Assembly (NCBI GenBank): GCA_032358165.1
Contig: JAALGY010000019.1
Coordinates: forward strand, 1,984,001 to 2,048,000
DNA length: 64,000 bases
Origin: Diplosphaera chodatii
Lineage: Eukaryota > Chlorophyta > Trebouxiophyceae > Prasiolales > Stichococcaceae
Direction of reading: 5' to 3'
Made by a program: the position numbers and the translations under genes. Shown in pieces: positions 46,133 to 59,458 of the stretch (positions within the stretch are counted from its first letter, which is position 1; each line of letters begins with the position of its first letter). Below the pieces are notes generated by a model that saw only the letters and a program-made list of their open reading frames with translations, had not been told where the DNA came from and did no database searches.

Positions 46133-49100
46133 TCAAGCTGCTGGTGTGCCTTTGATGTGCGCCCCCTTTGCTTGCACAAACCCATTGCGAATCAGCTGCC
46201 CATCGGTGGACACCTCGCCGCCACCAAGGCCAATCGCTGTAACTGCAGCCGTCAGCACCAGCAGCCAGCACATCGCCTGCAGAGCTCACCATGTGCACAT
46301 GAGCATTCTTGAGGCCTGCAGCAATTTTGACCACCGCGCGGCAAGCCCTGCTAAATGGCCACTCCCACATGAGCAGGCGATGATGCAAGGCAGCGCAGTG
46401 CAGGCATGCATGCATGCACTCTGGCCACAAAGATGCCACTGCCGTGCAGACCACAATTTGACGAGGGAAGCAAGGAGATGGTTCCACCTCTGTGGTAGTA
46501 GCGACGGCGCCGAGAGCCCCGCGCCGCAGCCCCATGGCAAACCACAGGTCCATGGAGGCAGTGATGCAGTGCGCCGCCGCCCACAGCACCGACACCACCA
46601 GCGGCAGGTTGGCCGCCAGCATGTGCAGGCTGGCGTCGCCGCGCGAGAACAGCAGCCAGGTGCCCATGCCCGCCGCTGCACCGCTGACTGCAAACACCAC
46701 GGCCGCGAACCAGGGCACCTGTTTTCGACACAGCGCTGGGGAATCAGGCCTCTGCTGTAGTGACCAGGCAACCCGTGAGGCGTTGCCATCCAGCGTTCAC
46801 AAACTTAGCGACCATGGGCGCTGCTGCGGCAGGCAGGGGCAGTGTCAGGTGGAGCTCGAGCAGTGCCGGCCCGGTGCTCGCTGCACATGGATTCCGCTTT
46901 TCGCTGCGTCAATGTGAGTAAGCGCACTGCGAAAACATGCCGTATGCACAGCACTATGTGCACTGCAGGCTGCACAACCGCAAGCTGTACAAGCGCACGT
47001 ATGTGAGCGGCCCTGGCTTCCTGGGGCGAGGCGGGAGCGCAAAGGCCTCAGCCTGCTGTGACTGTGGCTGTGCCGGCCGCAGGAAGTCGCCGGCGTCTGG
47101 GACTTCCGTTGCAGGGTCGTTCCTGCTCAGCAGCCAGACTGCTGCTCTCAGAATTCTCAATGTGAGTGGTGTGCCGCCAGAGCAACAAAGCAGCGAGTCC
47201 AATAATGGATGTGTCACCGCAGCAAGGCTCCTCAGTTCAGTAGCATCACATCGAAAACACCAGGGATGCCCAATGTGACGACAAAGTACATCAATGCAAA
47301 CCGCACCCTGGAGCAGCGGGTGCAGTTTCGTCTGTCACAGCCCGTGGGGACTCCACGCCCTCCCAGTGCCCGGTTTCTCCTGCACCGGCGTCCCTGAGCG
47401 GAGCATGAACATGTGGTTTGCGACTGGAGGGCAACGAAAAAGCCATACGCAAGCAAATGAAAGGGCTTCACGGTACAGCGAACAGCGAACAGAGAGATGT
47501 TATACACCTGAAGTCCCGTGTGAGGCGCTTCGGAAACGCAGAGCGCCAGGTGTTCGGCTTGCGGTGCTCCGCCGCCGCCGCCTCCGCTTCCTGCTTCCTC
47601 TGGCCCTCCCGTAGGTTTGCCGCCCTGCTGGCTGCCTTTCGGCTGCATGCCAAGCCAGCCAGAGATCATCAAAGCGATCCGGCCCCAAGGCCATAGCCGC
47701 TTGAGCTGTACATACTTGAATACAGGGGTCGCAGACAGGCATGCATTGTTTTGGCAGCAGAGACACGTAGCATGCTCACTCCTCTCGCGAGCGCCTCCTG
47801 GCCTCAGCTGCCGCTCGTCGTGCGATGCCGACGGCACCTGCGTCCTGGCGGCCCCACAGCAGCGCACACATGGCCGCCGCCAGCAGCTGTGGCGCCAGCG
47901 CGTGGCTGACGATGGCAGAGTGCCACAGTGCAGCTCGGTTCGCCGAGCGGTAGCCCTGTTCGGAAGACAGCGCCAGCGAGTTGCAGCTTGCGGAAGCACA
48001 GCTAGCGGTGCTGGAACCGGATACTTGCTCCAGAGTGATAGACAGCACACAGCAGCTCGCAGGCTGCAGTCTGCACGTTTTGCGCAAAAGTCATTCTGCC
48101 AGCATGATGGCGTGCCCCTTTTGTTCAGCACCGGTCACGTGAGCAGGCTGTGGTAGACTGCCGTCATCTGTGAAGGGGTCAGTCAATGGCAGCAACAGAC
48201 CAGCAGTGGCACACCTGAAACAGGAAGGGCGTGAGGATGGCGTAGTAGACCAGCGCCACAATCCCCAGCCAGCGGTTGACGTGCGCGGGGAACACGCCCA
48301 GCAGAATCTGCACCAGCGGAATGCCCAGCCACACAAACACCGCGGCGGCGTCCCACAGCTGCATGACAGCCTGCGCCCTGTACAGCAGCCTGCGAAGCAG
48401 CAGCGTCCGTGCCTGTGCTCAGGAGCATTTATGCCCGATATCGACAGCCTGGGCTGCAACAGGAGGCCCACATGCAACACGCGCAATGCTGTGCTGATCA
48501 TGCCAACCCGCAGCGGACATCCCCGCAGCGGACAACAATTTTAACTGCACGGCGGGCACCGGTGCTGTTGGGCAGGCAACGTTAGACGTCCGTGTGGTAC
48601 CTGTGGCGCAGGCGCGGCCGGGGCGGCTCCTGTCCGTGGCGCAGCCCACGCCGCCAGAACAGCAGCTGGAAGCCGCCGGCGGCGCGGGCGACCGCCGCCC
48701 CGTGCGCCCTGGGCAGCGTGCCCGGCGGCCGGTATGGCGCCAGGTCACCATCAATCATTGCCGAGCCGAGGCCCAGCCCCTGCGGAACGCACATCGAGAT
48801 GGCACGACACACAATTTATCATCAGTGAAACTGCTGTCCAACCCGCCCTGCCCATGAGCACGCGGCAGGAGTGTGGGCGCCTCAAACGGATATGCAGGGT
48901 CGAGAAGTTAAGGCATTCGAACCAAGCACGGGAAGCTAGACCTTATGCAGCCGTCGCCTGGCTAGCACGGACAAGGGTCGCGATCTTGCTGCTGCTGGCA
49001 ACGCATTGCCCTGACGCGCAAGCTAGAGCATAGCATGTTGCAGGCTCTTCTATGTCAGAACATCAGGTCACAGCCAACGAGTTGAGAATGCAGCAGTTGA

Positions 49101-51190
49101 CCATACCCGTAATGCACTGCCGAGGGCGGCGCCGAGCGCGTCGCTGTGCTCCGGCAGCCAGCCGGCGGCCCGCAGCGCCACGGCCCGCACCACGAAGCCC
49201 GAGTCCCAGGACCAGGTCAGCCCCAGCGCGTTCTGGCCCCTGACCCGCAGCTGCTGTGAGCGCTGCGTCTGCAGCAGCGGGCCACCCGTGCTTGAGTGTC
49301 TGGCCAAGAGGGGGTGTGCAGAATTTGGCGTGTGGCAGAGCATACCATTACTGGTTTTCTGACATCATATCCTGCCAAACAAAGGTTGCCATTCCACCTC
49401 ACAATGCATGGCAGCCTGACTGCTGTGCTTACCAGGTCAAAGATGTCGGCGGCAGGCTTGACTCCTGCGTAGGAGGGCGCCGCCGCTGCAACCGCCACTG
49501 CCGGCGACTGCAGCGCTGCCAGAGCCGCCTCAAAGAAGGGCTTCTCGCACGCCTGGCTGCCATCAAACACGGCCACCAGGTCTGAACCTGAGGATGCAAA
49601 GGGCATGGTGAATAGTCAAAGCATGTGGTCCTGCGCAGGACAGTAGAAGTGCAGCGGCAAGTTGCAGGTGTAAGCTGTGGTGCGGGGCTATCTGGTGCAG
49701 CTGTGACAAACTCAGCATCTGAATTATATGCTCACAAGGGGCATGGCATCCCGAAAGAGTACCCCAGGGAAGGGTTTGCTGCTGACAAGCAACGCCACAA
49801 CACCCATCCGTCATATGTAGAAAGCATGTTGAAGCAGGCAGTGCTCGTAGCTGCAGTGTTGTACCCGAGATGGGCGTGTCGTTGTTGGGGTACAGCCGCC
49901 GCAGCGCCCTGTTCAGGCACGCCGCCTTGCCGAGGTCGTCAGCCGCCGCCCCCGGCTGCAGGGTGGGTATGTAGGACACGCCCTCGTAGCCCTGCTCCGC
50001 AATGGACAGCTGCCGCTCCTCCGACCTGCTGTGATAGCAGCCTCATACGCAGCCCCGTCACTGTTAACCCAGATTCTCAGATGCAATGCGCAGTGTGCAG
50101 CACCCTTTGACAGCGAGGGATAAGACACAGAGAAGTGAGTACTGCTCATTGTGTCACCCATTGCAACTGCTGGCTGACAGGCAGGCGGGCCAGGCACCTG
50201 TACGCGTCGACCACGTAGATGGCGCGAGTGGCACCCTGTGGCAGCGTGGCGGCGGTCAGGTGCCGCAGGGTGGCCTCCAGTGCGCCGAGGTGGGCCTCGG
50301 GCGGCGCCCACACCAGCACCTGCGGAGTTGGAGGATTTTGGTGTACTGTAAGTGCTACGTAAATCAGGGAGTGGAGAAGAAGATGTGCACATGACCATGG
50401 ATTGCCACATTTCCGCTTTGAGGCACTCATACACCTGGATGTGGTGTGCTGCTGGAGTCTTCTCCTGCCGTCTGCTGGTCTGCACAAGCGCTGTGGCGCC
50501 CGCCAAAGCCGGTGCATCTGCCTGATCTCTGCACAGCAAACATTCAGGACGCCTCAGTTCCGGTGCAGCATGGTGCCAAATTATTGCAGCCGCCACCTCA
50601 TCATGTTCATGCCCCTGCCATTGCTCCACCAGCTTGCCATTTGATGGCACACGCCAGCACATTCAAAGGGGGACACCTAACTTTTTTGTACGTATGTTAC
50701 TACTGTGTGTTAATGTTGACACTTGCTCCTCTAGACGTGTGCACACCTGTAGAACGGCAGGGTCGGCGGTGGTGCAGCTCCCGGCGTTGCAGGTAGCACG
50801 GCAGCTCCATCCTCAGCTGTGGCAGCAACCTCAGTAGGCACTGGTTGCTGATCTGGCGCGCCAGACCCGCCAGACGCAGCTGCTGTTGCCCCTGCCTCGG
50901 CACCAGCGGAATTGTCTGCAGCGTAGGCACCCATCTCGGTGCCAGCTGCTGGCGGTGCAGCAGGCAGCCGATGGCTGGTGCTGAAGGGGTCGTCAGCTGC
51001 TGAAGACGCACGGGGCCGCCCCGATGCCACATTGTCATCAGCTGCGGCGTCAACCGCGGCTGCAGCAGCAGCATGGCTGTCTGCTGGCATCAGCGGGTCG
51101 TACGGAAAAGGCGTCAGACGGCGGGTGCGTGAGGGAAGGCGCTGAACGATGTTTTCCTCAACTGGTTGCAAAGCTGCTACGTCTGCTCCT

Positions 51191-51241
<51 letters not shown>

Positions 51242-51792
51242 GGCGGCGGCGGCGGCTGCATGGTGGGAGCCGCAAGCGTCTCGACTTGCGCCGGCGGCTG
51301 TGTAGGCGGTGCAGAGGCGGTGCCCTCCTCGTCTGGCTGCTCCACCTTTGGCAGCGCGCCGCCAAACTGCTTCAATGGCGACACCGCATCCTCCTCCGCG
51401 GCATCGGCCTGGCTCTGCCTGGCCAGCTGTGCCGTGACGCCCCTTGAGCCAGATGCCTTGTGATCCCTGCATAGTGTAGGACTGTTGCATGGATCAGTCA
51501 TGCACTACTGCATGAATGAGTTATACGTCGCGAACAGTCGTTCACCCAAACAGGCGGTGAGCATGGCTGGTGATCTCACAGTTGTCGGCTTGCATCTACA
51601 GTGAAGATGCGCCCGCAGCTCGGCACTCTGGGATCCGCACCCTGTGGCTGTGGAGCCAGTGTTGGATCGGATGTCGAGGCTGCCACGAATGGTTTCCGCA
51701 TCGGAGTTGTCAGCCGTGGCTGACGACCTAGTGGGTGCGCCGCCCGTTAGCCGTGCCATGATGCTCGCCAGAGCGCTGCTGCCTTGCGTCAT
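46133..51792 (-). CDS. Cellulose-synthase-like membrane glycosyltransferase (GT2 type) with polyQ N-terminal region
   Basis: Minus strand, start ATG 51792 (MTQGSSALASIMARLTGG). A low-complexity N-terminal region includes 16 consecutive Gln (about 51190-51240). Then comes a GT2 core in in-phase exons 50319-50198, 50028-49865, 49587-49433, 49268-49107 and 48779-48601: VLVWAPPEAHLGALEATL, SYIPTLQPGAAADDLGKAAC, NRALRRLYPNNDTP, DLVAVFDGSQACEKPFFEAA, LTWSWDSGFVVRAVALRAAG, LPEHSDALGAAL and GGFQLLFWRRG. Several hydrophobic exons follow (AVFVWLGIPLVQILLGVFP, WLGIVALVYYAILTPFLF, 46718-46488), and the last exon, 46276-46133, ends GAHIKGTPAA. The order (GT2 core then membrane helices) fits cellulose-synthase-like enzymes that polymerise wall glycans. 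The usual second Asp of DxD and the QxxRW motif are not evident, so activity is uncertain. Exons between 47.0 and 48.5 kb and the first junction are only partly resolved. Confidence 0.65.
51188..51240 (-). repeat. CAG/CTG trinucleotide run encoding polyQ
   Basis: Sixteen consecutive CAG codons on the minus strand, in frame in the cellulose-synthase-like N-terminal region. Neighbouring genes have shorter runs at 56941-56985, 59545-59565 and 23047-23095. Confidence 0.85.
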
Positions 51793-51915
51793 GCGCGCTG
51801 CGCGGCAGCATTGTGCATGAGGTTCAGTGACAGAGGCAAGCGCGCTTGCTCGTTAGGTGTAAGGCTGCTGGCCGCCAACATAGGGCCTTGCACACTGTAT
51901 GCAGTCAGGCCACTA

Positions 51916-54900
51916 TCACATGACTAGCTCAGTTATACTGACAATGGCTGCATTTGTACACTCTTGGGTCTTTGCATCGGCACCTGTGGCATGGCGCGGC
52001 GGCACAATAGACATTGCCGAAGTGTTTCGGCCCCCAGCAATGCCAGTCGCTGCTGGTTGAGTAGCGTCTCCAGCCGCTGACGACGCGGCTGGCAGGGGGT
52101 ATGGCAGGTCTGGTGGCGGCACCATATTCGGCTTCGACTGCACACCAGCGAGACAAGGTGCTTGTACATGCTTTGCTGTCGATGACTTACAGAGGGATGT
52201 AGGTGGAGTGCACGTGAGCTAGCACCAGCACTGAACACCTGCAGAGGATACAGTCACGAGATCGCAGGCTAGATTTGGCTACCTTTCCTGATGCCACTAG
52301 CTTGAGGACATCAGCTTCCTGCTGCTCTTTAAGTGTGCGGGCGCTGTTGAGGCGCGAGACCAACGCCAGGCCCTGCTGCCCCGTCACGAAGCCTCCGACT
52401 GCCTCAAATATCAGCACGACCACCTGCAGGTCAGTGCAAAGTCTGGAGTTCGTTGCGGACGGAACAGCACATAGGTGTATGCTCCCCAGGTGCGGTGCAC
52501 CCTGCAGCTGCAACCCCATTCGCCACAGCATGGGGCATGGAGTCAGGTGTTGCAGTGTGCTCACAACTAATTGCAAAAGTGCGGCCAAAGAGCATCATAC
52601 TGTTCCACGAGCGAAGGTTTTGATGTGCGCCATCACGCTGGCAGACTCACACCTGATATGCAAAGATGCCGGAGTGGCGGTCGATGGTCTTTGCGGCACG
52701 GATGCCGATGTAGGCGGCAAACGATGCGATCCACAAGGCAAACAGCAAGCAGCCCCAGAGGTTGATGTGTGACGGCAGCCCAAGCCCCTGCAACCGCCGG
52801 CTGCCATACGTCACACTTTCAAAGCGTATATTGGCGACGTAATTAGCAGCACTCTTCCCCTCAAGCACATCCTGTGGTAACTTCATGAAACGTCCTGACT
52901 GGCTGCTATGTGTGCAAGTAACAATTGCATCATTTGACATTGCGCGCCGTTGCTGTCTTGGCTGGCGTGAAGGAAATGGCAGAGGCGATGTCAGCCTCCG
53001 TCACGGGCTTGCGCCACCCCGGCTGCGCTGTGAACGACCTTGGCAGCGGCTTATCTGTGTCACACAAACAAGCAGGCTTGAGCGATGTCGACAGGCACCT
53101 TGTGTTGACGACAGCAATGGAAGCATGTGCAGGCATTGCCCTGCATGAAGGGAGTTCAGGTGTGGTCCAAGCTGCATACCTTTCTTCTTTGGACGCAGCT
53201 TGCGGTCATTCACGACCTTCGGCCGGCCGCCCACAGCACTGCCTGTCCATTCGTCCTGCAGGAAATGGCTGTGTGGCCTGAAAAAAATAATCGATTCACC
53301 GGATCTCGCTTATGCAGATGGGTGTTGCAACATGCTGAGCAATTGCCGCATGCGATATGGAGGTGGGGCCAGCCAGTGCTACTGTCCAGACGGTAGATGA
53401 TCCTGCAGCTCACCGATGGTTCCTCAGGTGGTGCGGCTGTGACGATGCGCACAGGCTGCTGTGCGTGATGTGGTGGCGCCAGCAGCTGCTGTCTGGGCTG
53501 CCGCTTCGGCTTTGCAAAGTATTCTGGACCCGTCCCCGCTTGTGCCTGTGCAATTTCAAGAGCAAACTCGCTCTTGCTGATTGTATCACAGTAGGCAACT
53601 CACAGAGGCTTTTACGTAGTCCTCAGGGTTCACTGCAACAAAGCACGGAGTGACCCTCAACCCTAGGGCTAGCGCTCAGCAACGAGACAGGACGTTCAGA
53701 CTGCTTTCCGCGGCAATTGATGCTGCGCCCACCGGGAAGGGTGATTGAGCAGACTTGGGCCGGGCCGGCGTGCCTGCCTCACTGGGGGGCGCCCTGTACT
53801 CTATCTCTTGTGGCTCCTCCTGCTGGCGCTTCTGCTTCTGCCTGAAGTACTCTGCCCCCATTGTTGCGCCCTGCAGCACTGGAACAAGGACAGTGACTGG
53901 TGGCAAATGCATGGTGCCACTGCCCCACTAGGCCGCCTTTCAATGTTACGCCATTTTGAGCAGGCAGCAAGAAGTCCCACGCATCACTAGACCCTTGACC
54001 TCGACACACTGGTTCACATGAATACGTGGGACCGTGCCCAGAGCCAGGTGTGTGCCGTGCACGATGCAGAACATACACAGAATCAAAGCGCACCGTGTGT
54101 GCTTTGCCAGGTGCGGCCGCCTTCTGGGGTGTGTGCAACGCGCCGCCCATGCTGGGAGCCCCATACTCCACATCTTCCCCCTTCGCCTTTGAAGGCCTGA
54201 AGTATTCTGGCCCCATCGTGGAGCCCTGCAGCAACAGACAGTTCCCTGCATCAAGGACTCAAGGGGCAGCAGCAAGCTGCATCCTGATCAACTCCCTTGC
54301 CGGTCATCAGAAGGGTGAAGCATGCATTTGCATCACATTATTATTATTGACAATCACACTGCAGCACCATTATCCATAGCAACCAGTGTTCAGATGCAAG
54401 CTCACGAGAATGTGTGACGCTGCGGGCTGCCCTTGTTGCTGCTCTTCTTCCAGCGGCCGCGGCTGCTGTTGTTGCGGTAGCGGTGGTAGTGGCGGTGGCG
54501 GCTCTGGCATGCCAATGCCTGGCAACCGCCAAGCAGGTCGAGCGGCCAGCCCTGTATGTTGCGCAGGACACAGACCGTATGTCGGTTCGCAATCGTTCCA
54601 AGATGACCACGTCACAGCAACAATCATCCAGTTGTACCTGCCATGAAAGTCATCATGTCATTGTCGCACCTCCTCCTCCTCCAGGGTGGCCGGCTGGAGA
54701 GGATGCCGATCCTCGAGAGCCCCGTGATACAGGCGATGATGCAGAGCTTCTGCTGCCCCGCGCACCCTGCAGTGCGCGGGGCACATATCGGGATCAAAAG
54801 CCATGACCTGTCACCATCAGCATGTCATGCGTGTGCCCCCAGCATGCACTGCTCAGGATTACAAGCACTGCATTGCCTGCCGTCGTGGCAGACATGAGCT

Positions 54901-56953
54901 GCAGTTGCGGGAGTATTGTTGGAGTGGTGCGTTGCGGTACCCCATTCCGCCGATGTCGTGTGGTCAATGGCAGTCGCACCTGCGCAGCGTGCAGCAGCTG
55001 CAGCAGCTCTGCCTGCTGCGCCTCCAGCCGCGCCAGTGCAGTCGACATGTCGTTGGATTCAGGCTCGAAGGGCCCGTACCCCGCTGCATGTGTGCACATG
55101 AACTTGGACCACACCTCTTGAAGTCGCGGCTTGCAGGAATACACATGCTGTGTGACGCAGGATATGCTGAATACCGTGCACAAATGCACTGGTACAAGAT
55201 GTGAGCGAAGGAACAGTGCAGCACACTGCCACAGGGTGGGTGCAGTCCTTGCCAACCTACCGACACTGGGTTCGTATTCCATGTTCCAGGGGATGGCCCT
55301 CGACTCCAGATACTCTGCCTCCTGCACACAGCCCCAATAATGGTATGCAGGCTGAGCACATGATGGACTGTGGCACACCAGCCGAACTCAAATGAAGGTA
55401 TGGCGGAGTTTCGACTCTGACCCCAATGGATTGCACAGCTCATGGGGGATAATGCAGCACATCACCGTTGGTTCAGGGTTTCAGTCAAGTTCTGATGACA
55501 CAATCCTACAGACAAGCACAGAGAACCAGAGACAGTATCCCTTGTTGCGATTGCTGGTCCACAGCGTACTAGTATACTACGCAGTTGGTTGCACCTCTTT
55601 GGGGACTGTAAAGTCGACGTACATGAGGTCCCGTGCAATGCCCATGCCCGGCAGACCGCCTGACACGAGGTTGCGCGGCTCTGGCGCCTTGGGCTTTTCT
55701 TGAGGTTCCGCTGCTTCTGACACTGACAGAGCAGTGATGCCCGGTCGATTTTCGAACACAGAGACACAGGCTCTAGGACTGCTTGGTGTCCTTGGTGATG
55801 GCAGCTGCTGTGCACCAGCTGGAACCTGGTGCATGCTGCAGGTTCCAGGTCAGCACCCACCTGGGCGAGGCCTGTGTGGCTGGCTGCTGCTGCTGGGTAT
55901 CACGTTGCCGAGGCCTGGCTCAATGAACGACACCCGGTGGTGGCCGCGCCGTGGGCTGTTGTAGTCGCCACCTGCAGTGGCGTGTCTCGACCATCATTGA
56001 ATGCAGCACAAGTGCCAGGGCCTGTGATGCCAGGCAAACTGCTGCCTGCGGTGTTGCCTTGCACGCCTGTATCAGCCCCCGGCATTTGGGGCACAAGTGA
56101 CAGCGCACGTGGGCGGGCCTCCGGCTGGATGTGCAGTGGGGTGTATGGGCGCTGCCCCTCTGTGAGGCCGGCCCGCGCTGATCGAGGCACCAACACCACC
56201 GGCCTGCAGCAGTCGCAGTTCAGCGCATGCTACAGTCACCTGGCTGGCTTCGAAGTAGAGCTCAATCGACATCCCACTGTCAATGTGGCCAAACGTGTAT
56301 GATGCATCAACGGCTGCACCTGTGCACACTGCCTATGACACTGACAACAATGACTACACGTGGCTGGCTAGTATCACTGCAAGCAAGGGATATTTGCAAG
56401 AGAAGGGAGGTGGTTGACATCAGTGCTTGGACTCACAGGTTCTGCACCATGGCTGTGCGCAGGCGTGCATGGTCCGCCTGAATGGCCGCCAGCTCCGCCT
56501 GGAGCTCGGCAATGCCTGCCCTCGGGCCCTGCCACACAGCAGCCGGGTTTCAAAGAAAGTGCACAAGCAGAATGCATGTTGAGTTTGCCTGCTGCCAAGG
56601 GGGTGGTTGCACGGACTAGGTGATGTTCACCAGTAAGCCGGACCCATCTCTGGTGTCACTGGCGCCAGTTTGCGGAGCGTAGCCCCGCTGCAGCGGGGTA
56701 GATGCATCTCCCCTGCTGCTGAATTGAGTTGGTGGTGCACTGCTGGGAGTGCCGCCGCTGCTGGTGCCCCGGCTTCCTGCATCCCCTCTGCTGCCGCCAC
56801 TGCCGGGGCTGCCAGGCTGCTGGGCCCCTATCGCCGCCATTCGCTGGTTGTGCCACGCCACAACATCTGAAACCCGGGCCTGAGCACCCTGCAGTGCGGA
56901 TCCCTGCTCCACAGCACTGTCATAGCCGTCAGGACTGACATGCTGCTGCTGGC

Positions 56954-56985
<32 letters not shown>

Positions 56986-58251
56986 AGCCGGCTGTTGGTG
57001 GTGTTTGGCCGATCCGAGGCATTCCCTGGTTGCTTCCAGCCCCTGAGCGGCTGCAGGTCAGCCTCCGAACCCAAGCTGCTTCCTGCTCCTCTGCTGCCCA
57101 CAGCCTGTATGCTGCCATCCCCCCGTGCAGTCGTGACATCAGAGCCCCCGAGCCCTGAGGCGGTGCCCGGGTCTTCGGGCGGCATGGTGGTTTCAGCCCC
57201 CAAGATGTGCTGGGTCAGCTGCTGCTGCCGCTCCCGCATCCGCCGCAGCAGCGTGCCCGCGCCACCCAGCTCAGGGGAGATGCTAAAGTCGTAGTAGTAG
57301 GCGTGCCCGCTGCCGTCGTCCCCTGCCCCGCTGGCCGGGGGCCCACTGCCGTCCCCGCCTACACCCGCCCCCGGCTGTAAGGGAGGATCTGCCATGCCTC
57401 AACCACGAGCAGCATGATTGTGCAGCCAGATCTTGGGCAGTGTGAGCGGATCACCATTACACTCAGCCCAGTTGTGACATGACATATCAAGTTCACACAG
57501 CTATTAGTGCACTGTGGATTGATTCCAGCCCCAGCAGCCCCTTCATCACACTAATGCAACGTGAGCCCTGAGATGCATACTTATGCACTGCATATCGGGT
57601 GCCCAAGTGATATGGCACGTATTGGTACCCTGGCCTCAGGCCCACGCCATTGACTACAGCATGTATTCAGGAAACGATTGCGAGTGCATTCCTACCCACT
57701 CTACTCATCACACATCTGCGTGACTCCGTTCATACTGTGCGTACTAAAGCAGCGAACAAAGCACCTGGTTGTCTGCAGCGGTAGCGCTGGTGCTGCCCCT
57801 GCTGCCTCGGCCCGGTGCGCCACCACCTTCGTCTCTGCTGCCATGCTTGGCAACAGAGGTCTGCCGCGAGCGGCGTGAAGCACCCGAGCTCAGGCGGCCC
57901 TCCATCTCAGGGGGCAGATGCACCTGCCCGAGGTACATGGTCTTCTGTTGGCTTCAGCTTGTTTGTGTTACTGTGGGAATGCTGTTATAGATGAAAACGC
58001 TGGGTACTGTTTCGAATGAAGGCTGTTGGGGGTCAAGGCGTCAGTCACATGGGACAAGTGCGTGACCGTGGATGACGCCAATACAGGTGACACCATGGGC
58101 TGGTTTCTGGCTTTGGCGCTACCTTGCAGAACCATCTGCACATGCTTGCACAGTCTGTTCCGTACCTGGTGGTATGCGGCCTGCACTGGCGAGGCGGGTG
58201 GCTCGTCTGCTGCATCAGCAGCCAAGACTGTATCCGCCTCTGCGCCAGATC
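51916..58251 (-). CDS. Unrecognised large protein with repeated GPEYF-like motifs and a C-terminal membrane hairpin
   Basis: I do not recognise this gene. In-phase exons at the 5' side are 58251-58166 (an earlier start exon is missing), 57923-57765 and from 57374 (after a strong acceptor). They encode Gly/Ser/Gln-rich sequence with about 10 consecutive Gln near 56950-56985 and a short coil (GIAELQAELAAIQADHARLR, about 56530-56440). Middle exons carry AEYLESRAIPWNMEYEPSVG, GSTMGPEYFRPSKAK (about 54230), GATMGAEYFRQKQKRQ (about 53860) and GTGPEYFAKPKRQPRQ (about 53530). Later exons give FLQDEWTGSAVGGRPKVV, GKSAANYVANIRFESVTYGS, then two hydrophobic segments, INLWGCLLFALWIASFAAYI and VVVLIFEAVGGFVTGQQGLA. 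The C-terminus is a Pro/Ala/Thr-rich tail ending at 51916. It lies in tandem upstream of the cellulose-synthase-like gene. Several junctions are unresolved and two genes remain possible. Confidence 0.5.
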
Positions 58252-59458
58252 CTGAAGGTCACGCACAGGATGCCCGCCCTTGAAGAGGACTTGGCAAGTA
58301 CAGCACAGAGCATGACGCTGCTCATGACACTACAATGATACCGGGCAAGCATGTTTCTACGGCAACCGCACCTTTCCGCAACTTGCTTGGCCTGGCAGGT
58401 TGACTGCTGCCCATATGAAGCCCGATGTGCTCCACTTTGCAACCGCCCACCGCCTGACGCGAGTGGCACGCGCTCAGCGCTGTGTACAGCTTCTAGACCA
58501 CGACCTGCAAATCTGCGTAATGATTATTGTAGGTGGTAACATGATGCCTGCACGAAGAACTGCCTGTCCAAACTGCCATCGCCTATTACCGCTGCGCCAT
58601 GTGTTGCAGTGAGGTATATTTCCAGCTTATGTCGTGGATTCTTCCAGGGCAATGGGTAAACGGTATTGCGACGAGAATCAGCTGATGACGAGTTTGATAG
58701 CGCTCGTTCGAAAAACAGTCAGCGAGTCCGCTTGCTCACAGCACACAATCTGCAAGATTCACAGTCTGGAAAAAGCCGTTGCCACAGGCTGCGCATGCGG
58801 GTATCATTCCTGTCAACGGTATCATAAATAGTTGTTCATCGGTGATTGAACGACACCTGAGCAGGCTGAAAATCGAACGTCCACCCTGTTCGACGTGCTT
58901 TCCGCTGGATGTGGACGATTGCAGCGACTAGTGTCGCGCTACAGCGCAGTTCAGCTGATGCTTGTATTCATCCACATCCGTTGCGTTAGAGCACGCGAGG
59001 CTGTTGCTGGGTGTCAACGCCCGACGCTGACCCACACATCAGGGGGCGAAGCACGCAGCTTGGAGCGACCCACGAAATTCCTTACAAACCCTGATGCAGA
59101 CCAACTATTCGGCATGCTGTGTCGGCTGATGCTGTACTTCGTTCAAATGCACTTCCAGCTTGTCCAACGGAGGATGACTCACATAGTTCGAAACGAAGCC
59201 GTTCTCAGATGCAGCAACAGCAAGGGACAGCATGCTCTGGTTTGGAATATCTGAGCAAGAGCATGTCAGAGCGCTATGTTGGCAGCTGTTTTCAGTCAAG
59301 GCTGATGACAGAACAGATGCAGTGGACATCATAACAGGAAGGCTGACACCAGACGCTAGCTCCGAGCGCCCCTGATCGCAACTGCCTGCAGCTCAGGTCA
59401 AAACATTGCCGATGTGCTGTCGGGATTGCCGGCTGGAATGTGTGTCATCCCAACGGGT
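58252..59458. other. Intergenic stretch, possibly holding a missing first exon
   Basis: About 1.2 kb. A first exon of the downstream minus-strand gene must lie somewhere here, since its earliest resolved exon starts in phase 1 without an ATG, but I could not fix it. Scattered ORFs on both strands show no family resemblance or codon bias. Confidence 0.4.
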
